Under the pieces are notes generated by a model. The model had not been told where the DNA came from, searched no databases, and was given only the letters and a program-made list of their open reading frames with translations. From contig JAZBQD010000027.1 of assembly GCA_036583965.1 (NCBI GenBank), positions 21,441,001 to 21,505,000 of the forward strand: a DNA stretch of 64,000 nt. The letters run 5' to 3'. Numbering within the stretch: the first letter of the stretch is position 1; every line of letters begins with the position of its first letter. The stretch comes from Prunella strophiata. Taxonomy: Eukaryota; Chordata; Aves; Passeriformes; Prunellidae. Positions 39,201 to 53,685 of this stretch are shown here, one piece after another. The position numbers and the translations under genes were made by a program.

Positions 39201-42200
39201 ACAGATTCTTTTATCAATGCCTGACTATAGAAGTTATTTTGAAGGCTGTCTTCATCTTAATTCTACATTCTAAATGTCTTATTTCCCTTCCTGTAGATCT
39301 GGCTCAGTAACTCACTTTTGTTTACATATACACATTTACACACCAATATATCTATAGGAATGAGAAGTCAGAGTGGCTTTGAATACACACAGCAAATTAT
39401 ATTTGCAACAGGCCTTAATGAGAATGAATCAGTCATTCAAACAGCATTATCCCTTTGAGATATGAACAAGACAGGTTGTCACATTTAGAAACTAACGTCA
39501 TGCTTTTGCCAGAGTTCCAAGACTGTAAATGAAGATGCCACTTTGGCTTTTCCTAACTTTGCAGTATTTGGCACTGCCAGTAATTTAATTTTTTTTTCTT
39601 GCACAGTTAAATATATAAATAATATCCTCAATTCAGTTTTTATAGATACTAATATCGGTATTAAAAATTGGTTTTTTAAACAGATCAGTTTTATAGAAAA
39701 ATCAACCATTACAAACACAAGCCATTTGCAGCCATTTGCTTAACAAGTCCTGTTCAGCTCTTTATATTTTATGTATATATCTTATGACCTTTTCATTCCT
39801 CTGTTGCCCTGATCCAGCATTAAAAGTTGCTGTTACATCCTGGTATTTCACCAAGACACTGGATGAAACAAGTTAAATTCTCTTCTAATTACTGATAAAG
39901 AATGTGCTGTCTAGTACTGAATGCATTCATATTTGCAAATATAATGTTATAGTCTTATGATAAAACATGCTGCTGGGTGAGATAAAGACAAACAATTCTT
40001 TCACATAAATAAATAATTAATAGATACATATATAGACCTGATTTTATAGCCTTCCTACTCAGCCTCCCCATTTTATCCTGCATTTGATTAATTTAATAAA
40101 CATTTCACAGAAATAGTAAGAAGCTCTACCTTAAGCACTATGTACTGCATCCTGACATTAATGACAAGTGACCCACCAAGCTTTCCAATTTCACCTCAAA
40201 CCCTCATTAATCTTTCAATATATATACACTCAAACTGCTTATGCAAATGCAATTAATTGCATCCTCTAAAAAGGCATCTGAAATATGTAAAAGAGTGCAA
40301 AAACAGTTTCTGTAAATATATGCTTTTTCACAGCAGCAAGTACAGAAGTTAAATAAATAAATTAAATAAAAAATATATACTTTTCTTCAGTATTTTCCTG
40401 CTCCAATATCAATCCGTTATTTTGCTCACAGAAATTATGACAAAAAAGTAGGAGATAATGGCATGTCTAGTTGCCAACAAATTAACAGTGTATTATTTTA
40501 ATCTGTAAAGCACCATGTATCCTGATGCTGTTGCAAGAAGCAGAGGAGGAGTGGTGGGAGTTACACTGTGGGAGAAAAAAAAATTATCCCCATTCTGGAA
40601 GAAGATATTCCCAGCAAGAAGGCTTTATCACATCATGCCTACACACAGATCTGGAAGTCTCTGCTTTATTGGGATTGTCACAGATTGATGATATCCTTTT
40701 GACAGAATAACAGAAGCACTTTGGGGAAACACCCCCAGCACTTGGCTGTGATTATCTTTTAGTAACAAGGTGCAGAGTGGGAAGAAGTTAAGTTGCTCTG
40801 TATCACTGATGCTTTGTGAATTAATGAACTGTGAGCTCCAGTCTCTGGGAGAAACTTCCTTCCTCTCTCACCCAGCCATCACTCTAAGTCCACTTGAAGA
40901 TCTAGTTCCCCTCCTAAACCTTCTAATCTCTCACATTTTTTTCTCAGACCTACATCCTGAAGGCCTCCTTGAACTATTCTCAGTATGTGCTGGCTCAGGA
41001 AGGAAGCTCATCAGAGTCCACAGCTATTTGGTCTGCACTTCAGCCTTCCCTTTGGCAAGGGAGTGAATTTGGCTCACTCTCCTCTAGTCCAGCAGCTATC
41101 TCCAATATGCTTGTAAGACCTTGTAGAAGAAAGAATTTGTAAAACAAATAACCAGCTGAAGAGAGATAGAGGCCATCCCTAAGTAGAACAAAAGACAAAA
41201 CCAAAATGTCATTGGACTAGGATTAAACTTGCAAATTCAGATAATATTTTAAATTCTTTTCAAAGAAGATATGGGAAAGGTACAAAAGCCATGCAAAGAA
41301 TGAAAAATCAGCTGTATTTGCCATCAGGAAAACTAAAAGGAAAAATTAGTCAGTGGTTGTACTGGAAGAATGGCAGGTATTTTTCCAGATAAAATAACTG
41401 CCAGGAAAAAAACAACCCACCATTTAGAAGACTATGATTTGGACAAGGCAACAAAAGGGACAATATGGTCAAAATAGAATATATTTTAGAATAATATGAA
41501 AGAAATCTTGCATGATTTATCCTTAATTTAGTCATCAAGATGGCAGCTTACATTAGTTAAAAGTAAATATGAACCAAGAGCTTCATACAGGGAAAAAGTG
41601 GCAGGGGAGACATGCAGTTATACCATTAAACACAGCACCTTTTTAAAGCACCTAAGTGCTGACAGGCTTTTATGCTGCTGTGCAAGGTTTCAGCCTTAAA
41701 AAGCCAGCTCCCTTCTTTGATGACTGAGGACAGGGTGGGAAATACTGGCCTACAGAGAAAGATCTCAGTTTTGTTAGGAGTTAACATACTGACCTGCAAG
41801 CTCACACTAGTCGTGTATTTCCCTTTTTAAAAAGGGAGTTCTAATTCAGCCTTCTAGAAAATGTATTAATTTTTGATAGTCTTTGGATTATCTGCAACTC
41901 TGCCAATTTCACGCTTAACCTAAATCTTCATCTCAGTCTGGAGCAAACAGGGAAATAAAAAAATACCATGTTTTTAAAACTACAAAAGGATTAAAGAGGA
42001 GTAATCTGTACACATTGAGCTATTCTTCCAATAAATCTAAGAACACTTGGGGACATTCCAAAAGATTAGATAACATGAAACAATGGATTTTTTTTTTTGA
42101 GAGTCAACAGACAATACAAATAATTTTAATGCCCCAAATCCTTCTTCTGATCTCATGTAAAATAATTTCAGAGTCAACATGCAGCTGGATTTATGTATGA

Positions 42201-44008
42201 TAAATGAAAACATGCCAGTTTAAACATGAACTAAGAGAACATAAGTCACTTTCTAAATTCATGTATAAATATAAGTGAAACGTGCAAGACTTATTATGGA
42301 CTTATTATGAGTGTAAGGCATCTAACTTCATACTAATACATTCTGATTAAAGAGACTTCTTAATGCTGGATACATTAAACTGATTTATAGTGCAGCCCTG
42401 AGCATAGAATCAGCAATGAGCTGGTGAATTTTTCAAGAAACACCACATGAATGAGTTATCAGCTCACCATCTCTTACTATTTTTACCAGTGGCCTGGAAG
42501 GAAAACTTATCACTGATAAGAGTTAAAGACAAGGCAAAATCTGTGGGAAAACGATGAATGACAGGAGTAATCAGTTACCCCTCTAAATTTGGTAGGGTAA
42601 GAAGAGAAATAAGTCCCACAGAAATGGAAGGTCCCACCTTAGCTGAAAAAAGGCAAGCTACAATAATCAGAAAAGTACTGCATTCTCTAATAGGAAATAA
42701 AGGAAATAAAGGAAAGTTTAAAGTTATTTAAGAAAAGGAACCTAAACTAACTGACACTAGAGCCATAGATATGATAAAGCATAAATGTGTTAAGTCATTA
42801 GGACATTAGATCTTGTTAGAACAAGCAAGGCTGTATTATCCATCTCCCACAAACAGTACAAGCCAATAATACCAAGGTACATGTAGCCCATTACATAAGT
42901 TCTCAGTTTCCCAATGCTCTGGGAAACCAGATAAGTTATCCCTCAGTGCTTAGAGGCATATGAGTATTTTTGCTGCTGTTGTTGAAAGTACATAGTACTT
43001 TAGGAGGATTGGGGCTTTTTCCCCCCAAAGCTTTGACCTGGAAAAATAAGAATTTTCATACATATGTATCATACTTTTTGAATCAGGATTTGCTTCTCTC
43101 CAGCAGTTCTTTGGTAGCACGTATACATACTTCTTTATCAATTTCAGTATTACCATGCTATTTATTTCCCAACTGCATAAGTTAAGTGTTCTTTGTATTT
43201 CTTCCTGTTACTAAAGAAAAGCTAAAAGCAGGAGTTGGAATAAGTTCATCCTTTAATTATCTACCTTATAAGATATGCCTTACCATAAAGGATTTATCAA
43301 CACAGAAGTTATGAGCCTTCCCTGACAAAATGATATACTGAACTACATTAATTTACAATCTTTCTACAGGCAGTCATGACATTATTTTTAACCTCACATA
43401 CACACATCTGTCTTCACAATGAATTCTAAGTACCATTCGATGGTTTGGTTTTGCTTTTGGGAGCAGGGAAGTTAAGAACATGGGTAAGGAAAAGAAACAA
43501 ACAAAAAAGTAAAACGTTTATAATTGTGAAGTGAATTTTCTTTCCATCAGCCTTCTGTCCATTTCATTGTTTCCCTTTTATGTAAGAGGATGTAACCTGG
43601 TGGAGTCCTGTAATTCACTCTAACTTTTTTTTCAGTCCATGCTTCAAAGTGAATTGGCTGTCTTGGCAAGACAATGCCCCAGAAACATACCAGTGGGATT
43701 TACACAATTCTTTCTGTGTAATTGACCAGGAAGCTTTTACAAATGTTTATTACCTCACAGAGTGCCCTTAAGAAGGGAAATCAAGTGCAGAGTATTTTCC
43801 ACCAAAGCCTGTTTCAGCAACATATGGCATAATCAGTTCCAAATTAATCTTCATATGACGGAGAAGAGAGTCAGAAAAAAGTCTGTATTAACCTTTTGCA
43901 CTGGAGGAAAGAACACATAAGTAAATTGCTGGTCAGCAGGCAGGAGCTGAGGTTAGAGCTTGTCACCACCTGAACAGGCAATGTTCCTCACTTCAGGACA
44001 GGCAGCTG

Positions 44009-44021
44009 ACACACACACACA
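44009..44021. repeat. (CA)n dinucleotide tract
   Basis: About six AC units in intron 2. Short microsatellite. Confidence 0.8.
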
Positions 44022-47000
44022 TGGGTCACCTGCAGGCTCTTGCTCACAGACACACCCCACAAGCCATGTGCCCTGCAAGCCTTGACAGGGTCAGTTGGAG
44101 TGCTGGGTCCAGTTTGCAGCACAACCTGTCAAGAAAGCCATGAAATGGAGGGTGTTTGGGATGAAGAAAAGGTTTGGGAAGCAAAGGGCCTGAGAGATGT
44201 TACCTGCCCACACATAAAACAGCTGCCACAAAAAGGAAGGGAATAAACTGCTTGTGTTCACACAGGCACAGTAGAAATTAAGAAGCTGATACTACATAAT
44301 AGATTTTAGAAAGTCTCCTTTTCCCTAAATTTCTTTCTGATGGTAAGGTTCTTTTGACAGCTGATAAGGCAATATAAAGCCCCCCCAGGAATTAATTTAT
44401 AATTTGCATTGCAGCAGGCCAGCATCAGTAAGAAGAGGTTGAGGTGGTACAACTTCTGTAACTATACCTTTAAATAAATGCTGTTGACAAACAGGGAGAA
44501 AATGCCATCTATCTTTCAACAGCACTTAATTGGCACCTACTGCAGTGGTTTGTTGCCTAAATACCACTTACTGCACTTTACTTCAATATATGAGTATCCT
44601 TTAATAATATAACAGATACATCAGTTTCATATTTAAGAAGCATGTTCCTATATAATGAGATTTCATATTACATACTATATATATTTAATAATTGCATAAT
44701 GTAAAATTAATTTGATGACCCATTACATGCTTTACCCAATATCTATATATTCCCTCTGCTTTTCTTGTAATTTTCTTTTAAAGGCCATAATATTTTTAAC
44801 CTGCCACTTTATGAAACCAGTTAAAAGAATTTCAATACACACTTCACATTGTATATACTTATATCATAAATATCAATTGCTGTGTCTTCTAAATTGTATT
44901 CCAAACACCCAAGTTAGATCTTATGAAAGCTCTTGCCATTTCAGCTTTAGAGGGATGTCATCAGTCTTGACAGCTGACTGATTTGGATCTGTGGCTACTG
45001 CTAGATGATTATATAAATTGTGCTAAAGATAACTTTTTCCATTATTCTAAAATCATAAAGCTGCAGGATTTCTTTCTAACATACACTTTACTAATTTTTC
45101 CACTGGTCTTAGATTCATGGTTTGGGAAAACAAAGAAATATACTGGGTGATATCCTTCCTCATGACCTTCTGATACATGAGGGAAAACTGAACATCATCT
45201 ACATTTATACTAGATAGTCAGTTTCCTACAGAGGACTATAACAGTCAATTTAAAACTTAAACTATTCAACAAGTTATCAGATAACATTTTAATGTAAATC
45301 TTGTTTTATTTACATAGGACAAATTCTACTGGCTGGTTTAGAGATACATGTCTGCAAGATAAGACAATTTTTTACTAGTTCATATAAACCTACCAGTTCC
45401 TATAAACAATGGACATACATGGCTATTTACAGCATTTTCCTAACTGTCACACAAGAAGAATAGATATACTATGGAGACTTTAAGATATTTTGTTCAGTCA
45501 ACCTCAGGAAAAGAAAATCTCAATGATAAATTCCATAGAGTTTGTAAGAACAAAGATTTTGTTATGATACATCTACTGTGATGACAGAGTGTGTTCTCTG
45601 CTGATAAAGGCAGGCAGATTGCCAGGATTATGTGTGCAGATTAACAAATGCAGATTCAAAATGTTCTTTTGTACTAGACTGGAGCAGCTGCTGCATTTTG
45701 GGGAGTACAAACTGTATTCCCTCACCAGTCAGTGTGGTTTTGTCCCCTTGTTGCTGTGTGTATGTACTACACAGAGCTGGTAGTGAAGCTCTCCTTATGT
45801 TTACATGACTGACCCACACCTCCTGCTAAAAGCTGCTCACTATTTTCCATAATAGGAAGAAAGCACTGCTCTTCAACTGCCTGCCACAACCATGTAAGAT
45901 TTTCAGCTTTGTGCTAGCCAGTACAAGGGATTTCTCTTCCTTACCATGATTCAAACAAACTGATGAAGAAATTCCTTCTAGGTAGTCTGTAAAACAAATC
46001 ACAGACACATCTTTTCCTAATAGCTCAGTTAGTGCGCTCCAAAATATACTTAACCCAGTAGAAGTAAGACCATTCCTAAACATTAATTTAAATAAACCTT
46101 TTCACATATTTAAAGACACAAAAAAAGTTCACAGCAGCAAACCAACAGCCAAAAGCCAAACCACACTACATAACAGTGCTATTGAAACAGGAAGAAAATG
46201 TTCTTAAACTGTGTTTAACAAAATAGTCCTTCTTTCAAGGTTAATGAAAATACTTCCTGACCTTTTTAGAAAGCATTTTATACATGGTATCTGGCATTCT
46301 TTATGGGCTTAATTCATTATATATTTCTTTCATAATTTATTCCTCCTTTTAACTGGTTTTCTTTTTGTGCTTCAGGAGTGGATTTTGGTCTGCTCTCAGG
46401 TGGTTGTTTTGGGTTTTTTTAATTAAATCACCACCATCACCCCCTTCTCCACTTCTCCCTCCCCCACAGGTTAAAAGTACCACAAGATGGAATAATAACT
46501 AAGAACACAATCAGAAGCTCTTTGATTCAAAACTTGAGTTTGTTCAGGGCAGAAGAACAACTATTTTGCAAGGAAGTGAACAAGACAGACAATAGACAAT
46601 AATAATGCATTGCATTATTTTCTCATGAGAGGCATGAGGCTTAACTTTGGGAGGTATTATCTTCTCTTGAGGTTCCTTTAATTTCCTGTCATTATTCCAA
46701 AAGCAGCAGTTTGATTTAGTAGATCATGTATCTCATTTGGAAGACATATTGCAATATTCTCTCCTCATTTAGTAAAAGATTAAATGTAGTTATCACAATT
46801 TCACATTAGACTAAGCATGATGTGCTGCTATTTCTAAATATTTCCTACTACATTCAACTGGCAAAGGCCAGTATAAGGGCAGCTCTGTAAACATCTGTAT
46901 TCCATCAGGGATTTTATGGTGGTTCTGAGAAAGCATTTTCAAGGCAATACAAGCAGCATAGTTTATTCAATAGCTCTGCACAACTGAAATCAGCCCTACA

Positions 47001-50000
47001 AGAGCTGTTAAAAAGAACAATCAGATTTAGTTACCTTCTAGGCAAGAATTCTTAGTAATACAAGTTTGAAATGCCAGCTACAGTGCTGGAACCCTAAGAC
47101 CAAAACACTACATAGATTTTTGTACTGAAATTAAAGATGCTGGATTAAAAAAAAACACCCAAAAACCACACACAAGAAACAACAACAACTAAAATTAAAG
47201 CTAGAGAAATCATAGAAAGCCTTAGGGGTTTTAGCATTAGAGTTGCTGGAAAGGACCAGGAAAGCATCCCTCCTTAATATGTATTCTTTATAGACACAAC
47301 TTCGGTGTCAGTAGCTCTGCTACCTTTCCACATCAGCTGCCACACACACTTCGTGCACAAGATTGAGCAGACAGCATTCCATGAAAACCCAAAGAATGTT
47401 GCAGAGGCCTTTGTGGTTATCCTAAGTCTTCCACAAATTTCTGATGTGGATATACAGAAGTACAACAAACCCTACTATAACTCACACTGATAACCTGCAT
47501 GTTTTGCACTCTAAATTCTAGACAAACATACTGCAGAAAACATCCCAAGACACAGAAAAAAGCATTTTCTACATACAAGAAAAACATAATTAAATACAAG
47601 CAGCAAGCAAAACAAAATACCCAGGCTATGAGTCAACAAAAATTGCTTGAAAAAAGCTAATAGGACATTAAGTTCCAAGTTAAATTGGTAAGTGCAGAAT
47701 GAACTCTGTGGAGAGCTGTAGCAATTCCTGTGGCCCAAACATGAACTGGCACCCTGTGTGTGAGGGAGCCTGGTACAGCATTACTGTGGCAAAAGGGTGG
47801 TAGTGCAGTGCTGACTGAAGTGGGATGGTGTATTTGACACAGTAAATCCAGCAAAACTACTGGATCCCTATTTTCAAGCAAATGAGAACCTTATGAGGAA
47901 TGCATATGAAGAGATGAGACTAGAAATGGAACAAAAAATATGGAACCTCTAAAGATTACATTTTCCCAGCCCAAACACCCTAGCAGACTGGTTCTACACA
48001 GCACATCAAACTCACTGAACTCAGGTTCTATTTCACCACTAGTATTTGCTTATTCTTTTAATCTTCTATGAAACATACTACTATCAAAAATATATCACAA
48101 GGCAGTTAGAATCTGGTGCTTTAACTAACAAATTATGGTATCTATGGGCTCAAGTCAACTTGTAACTGCAAATTCTTTTTATATGTCTTCATCTAATAAC
48201 TAATTTACAATAGCATGGAATGGAAACTTGTTGCATCATGTCTAAAACCAGAAAAAAAAATTCTTCAGGGCAAAAACCACATCTTACTTCTTTGTTCTGT
48301 GAAGTGCTTAGTACATGCTGTGCTGCTTTCCAGCCCAGAGTTAGAGGAGCTGTACAGCCTGGCAGTGCAGAGACTGCAGCATGTAGCTGCAAGTAACCAG
48401 GTGAGCTGCTGCAGCCCTTCCTCAAGGAGAAACACAGCGCTGATGAAAGGCACTGTCATTCCCAATGAATGCAGTCTGCCAGGGAGACCAAAAGTCTGGA
48501 CTGCAGGATGAGTTAACCACTTATTGCCTGTTATCTCATGCAGAAGAGCCAGGTTCTGGCTGTGGGTACATACACACCTAGCACTATCAATCCCCCAGTC
48601 CTCATGCCTTCCACAGGAGTTTCGCTGGCTTGGATTAACTCCACAACCAGTTCTGCACAACAGAAAAGCAAAACTGGTGCAAAGGTCCCTGGACTCACCT
48701 CTGCTCCCTCCTCAGGGGATTCACTTCAGTCAGCTGTGCTCCAGTCCTGGGAAATGGGCTTGGTAAGCGGGCTACTACCATAGGTATGATCCTAGAGCCC
48801 AACGTCCAGGTTACCTGCTCAAAAGAACTGCATTTGTGCTCCCTGGTACCCCCACAATGCAAACCAGGAGAGCAGTGAGAAGAAATACAGGTGTTTGCCC
48901 CAAACATGCACTCCTGATGACAACTAACTAGCTAATACAGGCACACCTCAGTTACAGTCCAGATTCACAACCTGCTGCAGAGAAATTACTGCCAGACTTC
49001 CTCACAAGACATCTTCAAGGAAGAAGGCAATTTGCAGCTAAATGGATATACAACTTGCATGACAGCACACTACTTTTTATACTTAAACCCCATACACACA
49101 AATAATGTCTCAGAATTAAGAAAGTAGCAATTTTTATTCCTACCAGCTATTATGGACTTACTGCTGCGGTTTTGCAGGAACCTCTCATTCCCTTTCCATC
49201 TTGGCTGAAAATTGTAGAATTTTATGAAGGATTTAGGTGTTACCTGATTAATGACAGTAATTATACATGGGTGTAAGTTTAAAGTAGCTGCTCAGCTGGT
49301 TGAATTTCTTGCAACACTATTTTTCTGAATTGAGAATTCACCTCTTGACAAAAGTTATGCTTTTCGAATTATATTAGGCTTAGCATGGCTTTTATACTTT
49401 CCCATACTGAAAATATAAAAAATATTTTTATGGCATATTTTCTTGGATATTTATACACAAGGTATTCACTAACCTTTTTCTAGTCACTAAATTTTATTTA
49501 AGAACTAAATATCTTCAAATGCCTTCCAAGTTAATAACTATTTTTTGTAGTCAGCTGAGAATGTTTTATCATAAGCTTAGGCAAACAGATTTTTCTGGTG
49601 CAAATCTGGTAAAAATCTGTAATATTACTGTATCCCTACACCCCCTAACAACACTGGTTTCAAACAAGTATTCAAGATTTGACATTACTACTCCTCAAGC
49701 TAGAAATTCAGATAGTTATGGCCCTGTCACATCAGGGACAGAAGTCCACTGCTGGGGTAGTTATGCAACTTCAGTTCCCCTGCAAAGTGAACTAAGATGC
49801 TGATTTTTTTATTCCTTTCCCCACATGGCAGAAGTGCATTGCAGGGGCTTGAGGGAAGGAAAGCATTTCTTCATTCCTCTCTGAATCTGTTTATTCTTCC
49901 TTGCACTTGAAGCAAATTGAAAGAGACCATATGAATACCAAGTGACCAGCCTGATTAAAAATCAGAATTCTTGTAAAATGATTTGACATGGAAAATAAAT

Positions 50001-50393
50001 TCCTCAGTAAATACAAAATTATTGTTATAATGGATAAATTTGTATAAAAGTGTCCTCTGACTTATCCTGCAACATATATATGTTTTTAAAACAAAGAGAT
50101 CCAATGGGAAAAATATTTAAAAAAATCCAAATTGCCTTCCTCTTGTGTATCTGATATTTGATGGTTTATGTCAGTTTGGGTTATGAATGAAATACAAAAT
50201 TTTTAAAAATAAATCAGCATAGAAAAACAAAGTTAAGCTTGACTTGAACAGTGATCTACACATATTATAGCTAAAATCATTATAAAACTATTGCATCATC
50301 ATCAGAGTAATGCTGAATTCTTAAGCTATTTCTGATTTCTACAGCAGGTCAAAATCTCACATTTCCATATGGGGGTCCCTGCTGAAGACAGAC

Positions 50394-50417
50394 TTTTTTT
50401 AATTTTTTTTTTTTTTT
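50394..50417. repeat. Poly-T tracts
   Basis: T7, AA, then T15. Simple sequence; no retroposon body recognised alongside. Confidence 0.85.
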
Positions 50418-52562
50418 AATGCAATTGGAACTTGCCAACTGATATAAATATCTTTGCAATTTTTTTTACAACTTAGCTTCCATAATCTTTAGAAATATCA
50501 GATAATTCCTTTCGTACATAAGTATAATTTTCAGGAGAAAAATACTCTGGTTCTTAGTTCAACACCTTCAGTTCCAAGCTCTAGACTATTTCTGCACTGT
50601 TTGAAATCTGGCAGAGCAGAACCAAGACCATATACTTTTCAACCAGAAGAGAAATAACATGCTATTTGGTTCTTTTGCTCCCCTACCAAAATTAAAGACA
50701 GGATGATCCCATCAAACACAGAATTAACAAAAAAAACATAGAATTAAGTTTTAATATCTTGCACTACACTGGAGAACAGAAATTGAGATACCACTGAATA
50801 ACCTAGCTTTTGGTTTCATCAGAAATGAAAGAGGAGATATGAACAAACCGAAACACGAGAAAGAGTAAAAAAATGAATCAGACCATACAGGGGAGGCTTC
50901 AACAGGAGCCTTTGCTGTCATGGGTTAATTTCATGAGTGCCTCTTTCCTACCCCATTCCACCAGGGCAGACTGATTTGTACACATGCATACACACAAACA
51001 CAGCATCTGCAGCCTCTCCAATTAGACACTAATGCAGCCAAGTCAGTTGGGACTGCCAAGCAAAGTGCCATCTATCCTGACCCCTGCACAAAGCAGCACA
51101 TCCATTTGCTAGACTTTTCAGACTTAAATATGTAGGGTGCTTCCAAGAAAAGTTCCACCTAAGGGAGAGAGAAGACCAAAATGCCTGCTTCACTAAATAA
51201 TCACATGTGAACTAAGTCAACAATTAATCCCCACAGACGTCACTGTACAAACATCCAGCCCAAGGAATTCCAAGTCTGTTGGCCACAGCTACACACGTTC
51301 TAATACACATGTAAAATTAAAACATTCCATACTCAAATCTCTTTCCATAGCTCCATTTTATATTACTATATTTCTATTTATATAACTCGCCCCTTTTCAG
51401 CTACAGAAAGTACAGTACAGCTGAGAAGGTAACAAGAAATATCCACTAACAAACACCAACATCTTTCCCCTATTCCTGGGGAAGACAGGCTCGCAAATGG
51501 AATGACAACCATACTATGTTCTATTAAATTACTCAAAATTACATTTTACATGGGTTTAACACAATCTGGTCTACTAGAGGAACATATGTGTTAATTACAA
51601 ATGAAAACTTTCTGTTCTACATAACTGAAAAAGAAAAAAATATTCCATGCTCTAAAACAGGATATACATTTAAATTTGTAAGACTTGTAGAAACTGACAT
51701 ATGGAATAATAGGAAAGGATACTGGAAGGCATCAAGGGAAAAGATTGTCAATACTGCAACAGCCAGATTTGAAGTTCTCTGCCAACTTTACTAATAGTAT
51801 AAGGAAAAGGGTTGAGGCTTTCCAATTAAAATATAATGCTGCTGCTAGGAGCTTGCATAGGAATGAGAGCATGGTTTGACAAAGTAAAACTCTTGGGCTT
51901 GGGATGTCCAGTGTGGAGACTACAGCTTCACAGCCATTTCTTTGGCAGCAGTTGTTTTGGACAAGGCTGTGCTTCTGCCCAAGCCAGTTGTGTTCCCTGT
52001 CCTTGTCATAGCCCAGCTGCCTGTGAACTGACAACAGCAGCAGTGCACCCATCTGTTACTGGTACTGGAGTGGGGACCAGTGCCCTGGGCACAGCAGGAA
52101 CCTGGGGACATCAACTCTTACAATGTGCATGTGTCAATAACTTCCTGCTGACTATACTAAACAACACTGGGAAAACACACAAACAGCCCCACAAGCATGG
52201 GGGAAATAGAAAATAACTACTGAAATGCATTTTAAGCAATATGAATTACTAAATCAAACATCAGCAAACCAAACTAGGCAATACTGACACCTTTGTATTC
52301 AACTGAGAACTCTGGCAAGACATGACTCCTACAATCACTCTAGACAGGGATCAAATTAAAAGAATCAAATGGAGTAACCAGAGGTTCATAAATGCAAGTC
52401 AGTAACCTTATTGTCCTTCAGAAATAAGAACACAATTAAGTTCTGCAAAAACATAAACAGTCATAAAGTTTGTTTCTTAAATGCTTTGACTTCTGTGAAC
52501 ATTAGGAACACTCCTAACCACCCACAAGTATTGCAAGTATCCTGCAACTTTTGCATCACTTA

Positions 52563-52670
52563 GAAACATAGAATTATTTAGATTGGAAAACACCTCTAAA
52601 ATCACCATAAGCTACATTCATTTCCACACACCTTCATTCTAAAGGCAGCTACAGGTCACTGACCACAAAT
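52563..52670 (-). mobile_element. CR1 LINE 3' end fragment
   Basis: Read on the plus strand, CATAGAATTATTTAGATTGG then AAAACACCTCTAAAATCACC match the reverse complement of the avian CR1 3' terminus (ATAGAAT..TTTAGGTTGGAAAAGACCT..AAGATCA as remembered). The element is therefore on the minus strand, the same orientation as CAMSAP2. Only the last hundred or so bases are recognisable, consistent with the usual 5' truncation of CR1. The upstream boundary is approximate. Confidence 0.8.
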
Positions 52671-53425
52671 ACTTTGTTTACTTAATTTATTCTCTATATT
52701 AAATATTAAATACAAATATAAAAAGGTGAACATTTAAAATATTTCACTTTAATTTAAGTGAAATTAGCATCTTATTCTATCATACTGCCATTTACTAAAC
52801 AAACATATGCAGACATTCTTTTTACAGGTAATTTTTTATAACTCAGCACCAAACAAAGCAGAAAACCCATAACTTAGAAGCTTACTAATAGAATCATTCA
52901 TCACTTGAACTAATGCTTTAATTAGCAGTTACATAAAGCAAAGACATATTTTTTGTTGTGTGTTTTACATTGACTTAATGTGCAACAGGTGACTATTCAA
53001 TGTCATTAGGTTGAATTGCCTGCTATTAAAACTTTTTTTTCAAGCTTTTAACCTGAAGATTTCTGCTCAAGAATAATGTTTTCAAACTTTTCCAGCACAG
53101 AAATATTCACTTACAGTCAGTGCTGTAAAACTGAAATCAAAGTGATCATATTGTCACTGCTATATTTAAAGATGTAACATTTTAACTACATAGGGAAGAT
53201 AGGTGTATTCTAGCATTAATACAGAAGAAATACACCTGCACTGACAGCTGATGACATGAAAAAAAACCTAAACTGAAACAATTATAAACTTCCCAGTAAT
53301 GACTCCCATTGAACTCCTGTGAAAAATACTTCAACATAATGATGCATTTTAAAAGACAGATCTGTAGGTACTGTGAGCACACAGATGGAGAGAAGAGCTG
53401 TAACACACAAGCTTGGAACACTCAC

Positions 53426-53685
53426 CATCTGAATCGGCTTTTTGTGAAGATCTCGTTCGGTCACCAACTTTTCTTGGTCAGTGACATAAAGGCCTTTTTG
53501 TGCCAGGGCTTGTATAACAGCATCATGACCTAGAAGTGGTTTTGCAGCATCACTCTTGAGAATAAGGCTCCCAGCACGACAGTAGAGCTCAGCAGACAGC
53601 AGCAAGTTAACAACAGGTGGTTTAATGTGCTCCTGGTCATACTGGTCTGTGTAAAACGGTTCTCGGAGCTCTTCTGGAACATTTT
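53426..53685 (-). CDS. CAMSAP2: CAMSAP2 coding exon 2 (N-terminal conserved region)
   Basis: The largest exon in the window: 260 bases, two bases completing a split codon plus 86 codons. It reads NVPEELREPFYTDQYDQEHI at the start and ends in TERDLHKKPIQM. The acceptor is tgtgttttctag and the donor gtgagt, both strong. The first two bases (AA) would complete a Glu codon if exon 1 ends in G, as in the ...TE-NVPEEL junction I recall from other vertebrates; that makes this roughly residues 47-133. An ATG in the upstream intron (near 53698) keeps the frame open, but it is intronic sequence followed by the splice acceptor, so it is not a start. The region precedes the calponin-homology domain and is near-invariant between bird and mammal CAMSAP2; I know of no catalytic function for it. 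Next exon junction is phase 0. Confidence 0.96.

Larger units (their letters stand above)
26581..53425 (-). other. CAMSAP2 intron 2 (26.8 kb)
   Basis: The longest complete intron of the window, between exons 2 and 3. I see no exon-like segment with matching phase. It carries a C10 run (27297-27306), a perfect palindrome (29599-29626), a CpG-bearing block (35986-36230), a 14-base tandem duplication (35803-35830), a (CA)n tract (44009-44021), T-rich tracts near 50394-50417 and a CR1 tail (52563-52670). GC-richer blocks at 27930-28460, 30080-30210, 48290-48780 and 51890-52110 give short frames on several strands but no recognisable protein. Long distal stretches are AT-rich and featureless to reading. 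Confidence 0.85.

Noticed and set aside
48265..48660. 131-codon minus-strand frame in intron 2
   Set aside because: Same pattern: GC-richer block with simultaneous long frames on several strands and no recognisable product. It is in the gene's orientation, but CAMSAP2 exons 2 and 3 join directly in phase without it.
51836..52216. 126-codon plus-strand frame rich in Cys, Ser and Ala
   Set aside because: It lies in a locally GC-richer block where stops are rarer, and an overlapping frame exists on the other strand. No motif, signal peptide or cysteine pattern of a known family.
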